Below are positions 6,208 through 7,572 of a DNA stretch of 7,572 bases, piece after piece; positions within the stretch are counted from its first letter, which is position 1, and each line of letters starts with the position of its first letter. This DNA is from an uncultured Clostridium sp. (GTDB lineage: Bacteria > Bacillota > Clostridia > TANB77 > CAG-508): NCBI GenBank assembly GCA_945937855.1, contig CAMEUC010000062.1, forward strand, positions 1-7,572. The letters are read 5' to 3'. The translations under genes were made by a program, and so were the position numbers. A model generated the notes under the pieces. The model worked only from the letters and a program-made list of their open reading frames with translations. It made no database searches and was not told where the DNA came from.

Positions 6208-7572
6208 ATGAAAGGGAAAACAAAAACCATTTTAACTATTGTGATAGCTATTGTAATTGTTGCCATAGCAGCAGTAGGTACAGTAACATTCTTAAAAGAT
6301 AATGGTGAAGCAGAAGCTGCAGAAGAAAGCACAAAAAATCAAGTTTTACCAGTTACTGGTACAGATGATGAACAAACGAGCACTGAAGGAGAACAAAATC
6401 CAACAGAAAATTTAAACGGGGAGGAAAACCCCGCAGAACAACCAACAGGAGGAGAAAATGAAAATCCTGCAGAAGGAACTACTGGAGAAAATACACAAGG
6501 AACAAATGAAACTGTAAACCAAGGAACAACAGGAACAACTGGGAATCAAGGAACAACAACTGGAGTACAAACAGAACCAGAGACTACAACAATAGAACAA
6601 GAAAGACTAGTTTCTACGACTTTAAATTGGACTAATATAAGCTTAAATAGTACAATAGGAAGAACGGGAATAAACTATACTAATTTAGGTTATACAATAA
6701 AATATTACCAAGTAGTAAGTGAAGAAGAAACTAAATTGTTAAACACTGAAACTGGAAAAGAAGAATACGGAAAACCAGTAACAGTAACAGAGGAGCAAAT
6801 TAAAGAAAATTGCCCAACAGGATATAAATTAGATAAAGAAAATTCAGAATTATCTACAATAATAACAGAAAATGTAAATGGCAATGTAATTGAAGTATAT
6901 TACATAAAAGATTATTTTGACTTAAAAATAGAATATGTATATGAAGATGGAACACCTGCGGCAGATCCATATGAAGATTCTGTTGAATATGAAGGAGAAT
7001 ATAGTGTAGAAAGTCCAGAAATAGAAGGATACACACCAAGTATTGAAGTAGTAGAAGGAACAATGCCGGCAGATGATACTACAGTAACAGTAACATATAC
7101 AGCAAACACAGATGTAAGCTATACAGTAAGATACTTAGAAGCAGAGACAGAAAAAGTATTAGCAGATGAAGAAACAAGAACAGAAAAAACATTTGCTGAA
7201 ACATATAAAGAAACAGCAAAAGAAGTAACAGGATATACACCAGATTTAGAAGAAAAAGAAATAACATTAGATGCATATAACAAAGTGTTAACATTCTACT
7301 ATACAGCAAATGAAGATGTAAGCTATACAGTAAGATACTTAGAAGCAGAGACAGAAAAAGTATTAGCAGATGAAGAAACAAGAACAGAAAAAACATTTGC
7401 TGAAACATATAAAGAAACAGCAAAAGAAGTAACAGGATATACACCAGATTTAGAAGAAAAAGAAATAACATTAGATGCATATAACAAAGTGTTAACATTC
7501 TACTATACAGCAAACACAGATGTAAGCTATACAGTAAGATACTTAGAAGCAGAGACAGAAAAAGTATTAGCA
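6208..7572 (+). CDS. MucBP-type repeat surface protein with N-terminal anchor and LPVTG, incomplete at right edge
   Basis: The open frame runs 455 codons from ATG 6208 off the window with no stop. GGGAGGT lies five bases before the ATG. After a basic start (MKGKTKT) comes a hydrophobic helix (8-29), either a signal anchor or a signal peptide. LPVTG follows at 47-51, at the opposite end from normal sorting signals. Residues 52-150 are a linker rich in Glu, Thr, Gly, Asn and Gln. Two diverged MucBP-like beta domains follow: about 162-233 (YTIKYYQVV... EVYYI) and 239-299 (LKIEYVYEDG... VTYTA). Then come 68-residue repeats starting SYTVRYLEAETEKVLADEET at 304. MucBP domains are associated with mucin or glycan binding in gut bacteria. 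The third gene of the sortase operon, it is a probable adhesin or stalk. A C-terminal sorting signal may lie beyond the window. Confidence 0.85.
   Translation, partial: MKGKTKTILTIVIAIVIVAIAAVGTVTFLKDNGEAEAAEESTKNQVLPVTGTDDEQTSTEGEQNPTENLNGEENPAEQPTGGENENPAEGTTGENTQGTNETVNQGTTGTTGNQGTTTGVQTEPETTTIEQERLVSTTLNWTNISLNSTIGRTGINYTNLGYTIKYYQVVSEEETKLLNTETGKEEYGKPVTVTEEQIKENCPTGYKLDKENSELSTIITENVNGNVIEVYYIKDYFDLKIEYVYEDGTPAADPYEDSVEYEGEYSVESPEIEGYTPSIEVVEGTMPADDTTVTVTYTANTDVSYTVRYLEAETEKVLADEETRTEKTFAETYKETAKEVTGYTPDLEEKEITLDAYNKVLTFYYTANEDVSYTVRYLEAETEKVLADEETRTEKTFAETYKETAKEVTGYTPDLEEKEITLDAYNKVLTFYYTANTDVSYTVRYLEAETEKVLA
7111..7572 (+). repeat. Tandem 204-bp coding repeats, near identical, continuing past the edge
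   Basis: The unit GATGTAAGCTATACAGTAAG... starts at 7111, 7315 and 7519, giving an exact period of 204 bases (68 codons). Units one and two match by eye at every base except in the last two codons, AAT GAA versus AAC ACA. The first 54 bases of unit three match the others. The two codons just before unit one are also AAC ACA. Identity at silent positions points to recent duplication or ongoing homogenisation by recombination. Copy number may vary between strains and may be mis-assembled from short reads. Confidence 0.95.

Noticed and set aside
7079..7513. A long minus-strand open frame opposite the 204-bp repeats, encoding a Leu/Phe-rich protein with the same duplication
   Set aside because: Its composition is the mirror of A-rich codons on the plus strand, it has no ribosome binding site, and the plus-strand MucBP reading is clearly coding. 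It is a shadow frame.

Overview
The window is A+T-rich, densely packed bacterial DNA with strong purine-rich Shine-Dalgarno sites and sigma-70-type promoters. Together with phosphoglucosamine mutase, a DUF4912 protein, a sortase and a MucBP-type repeat surface protein, this points to a low-GC Firmicute, most likely an uncultured or gut-type Clostridia. That placement is inference; no marker here fixes the genus.

Layout. (1) 98-814, minus strand: a DUF4912 protein with a long basic tail. At the left edge, 97 bases downstream of it, lies the ribosome binding site of a further minus-strand gene that starts outside the window. (2) A divergent A+T-rich spacer (815-996) carries promoters for both directions. 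(3) 997-3943, plus strand: glmM (TTG start), a small three-helix membrane protein, a GC-rich hairpin, a P-loop nucleoside/nucleotide kinase-like gene, and a nadD-like adenylyltransferase. The nadD reading frame is broken by one extra base within about 20 bases of its start codon. (4) 3940-4059: a compact inverted-repeat element that supplies the nadD stop codon, followed by a bidirectional terminator. (5) About 4058-4366, minus strand: a small acidic orphan protein with its own near-consensus promoter. (6) 4644 to the right edge, plus strand: a three-gene surface operon driven by a TTTACA-N17-TATAAT promoter.

The surface operon is the most interesting part. Its first gene encodes a secreted protein ending in a sorting-signal-like tail, but with LPVTY where LPxTG is expected. 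The second encodes a membrane-anchored sortase with His118, Cys181 and Arg188. The third, open at the window edge, encodes an N-terminally anchored protein with LPVTG just outside its N-terminal membrane helix, a Glu/Thr/Gly/Asn linker, two diverged MucBP-like domains and then near-identical 68-residue repeats. The shared LPVT core in both flanking proteins suggests they are linked to the sortase, but in two unusual formats. Whether they are true substrates cannot be decided from sequence alone.

The glmM block belongs to amino-sugar and cell-wall precursor synthesis (GlmM makes glucosamine-1-phosphate for UDP-GlcNAc), and the kinase/nadD pair looks like nucleotide or NAD metabolism.
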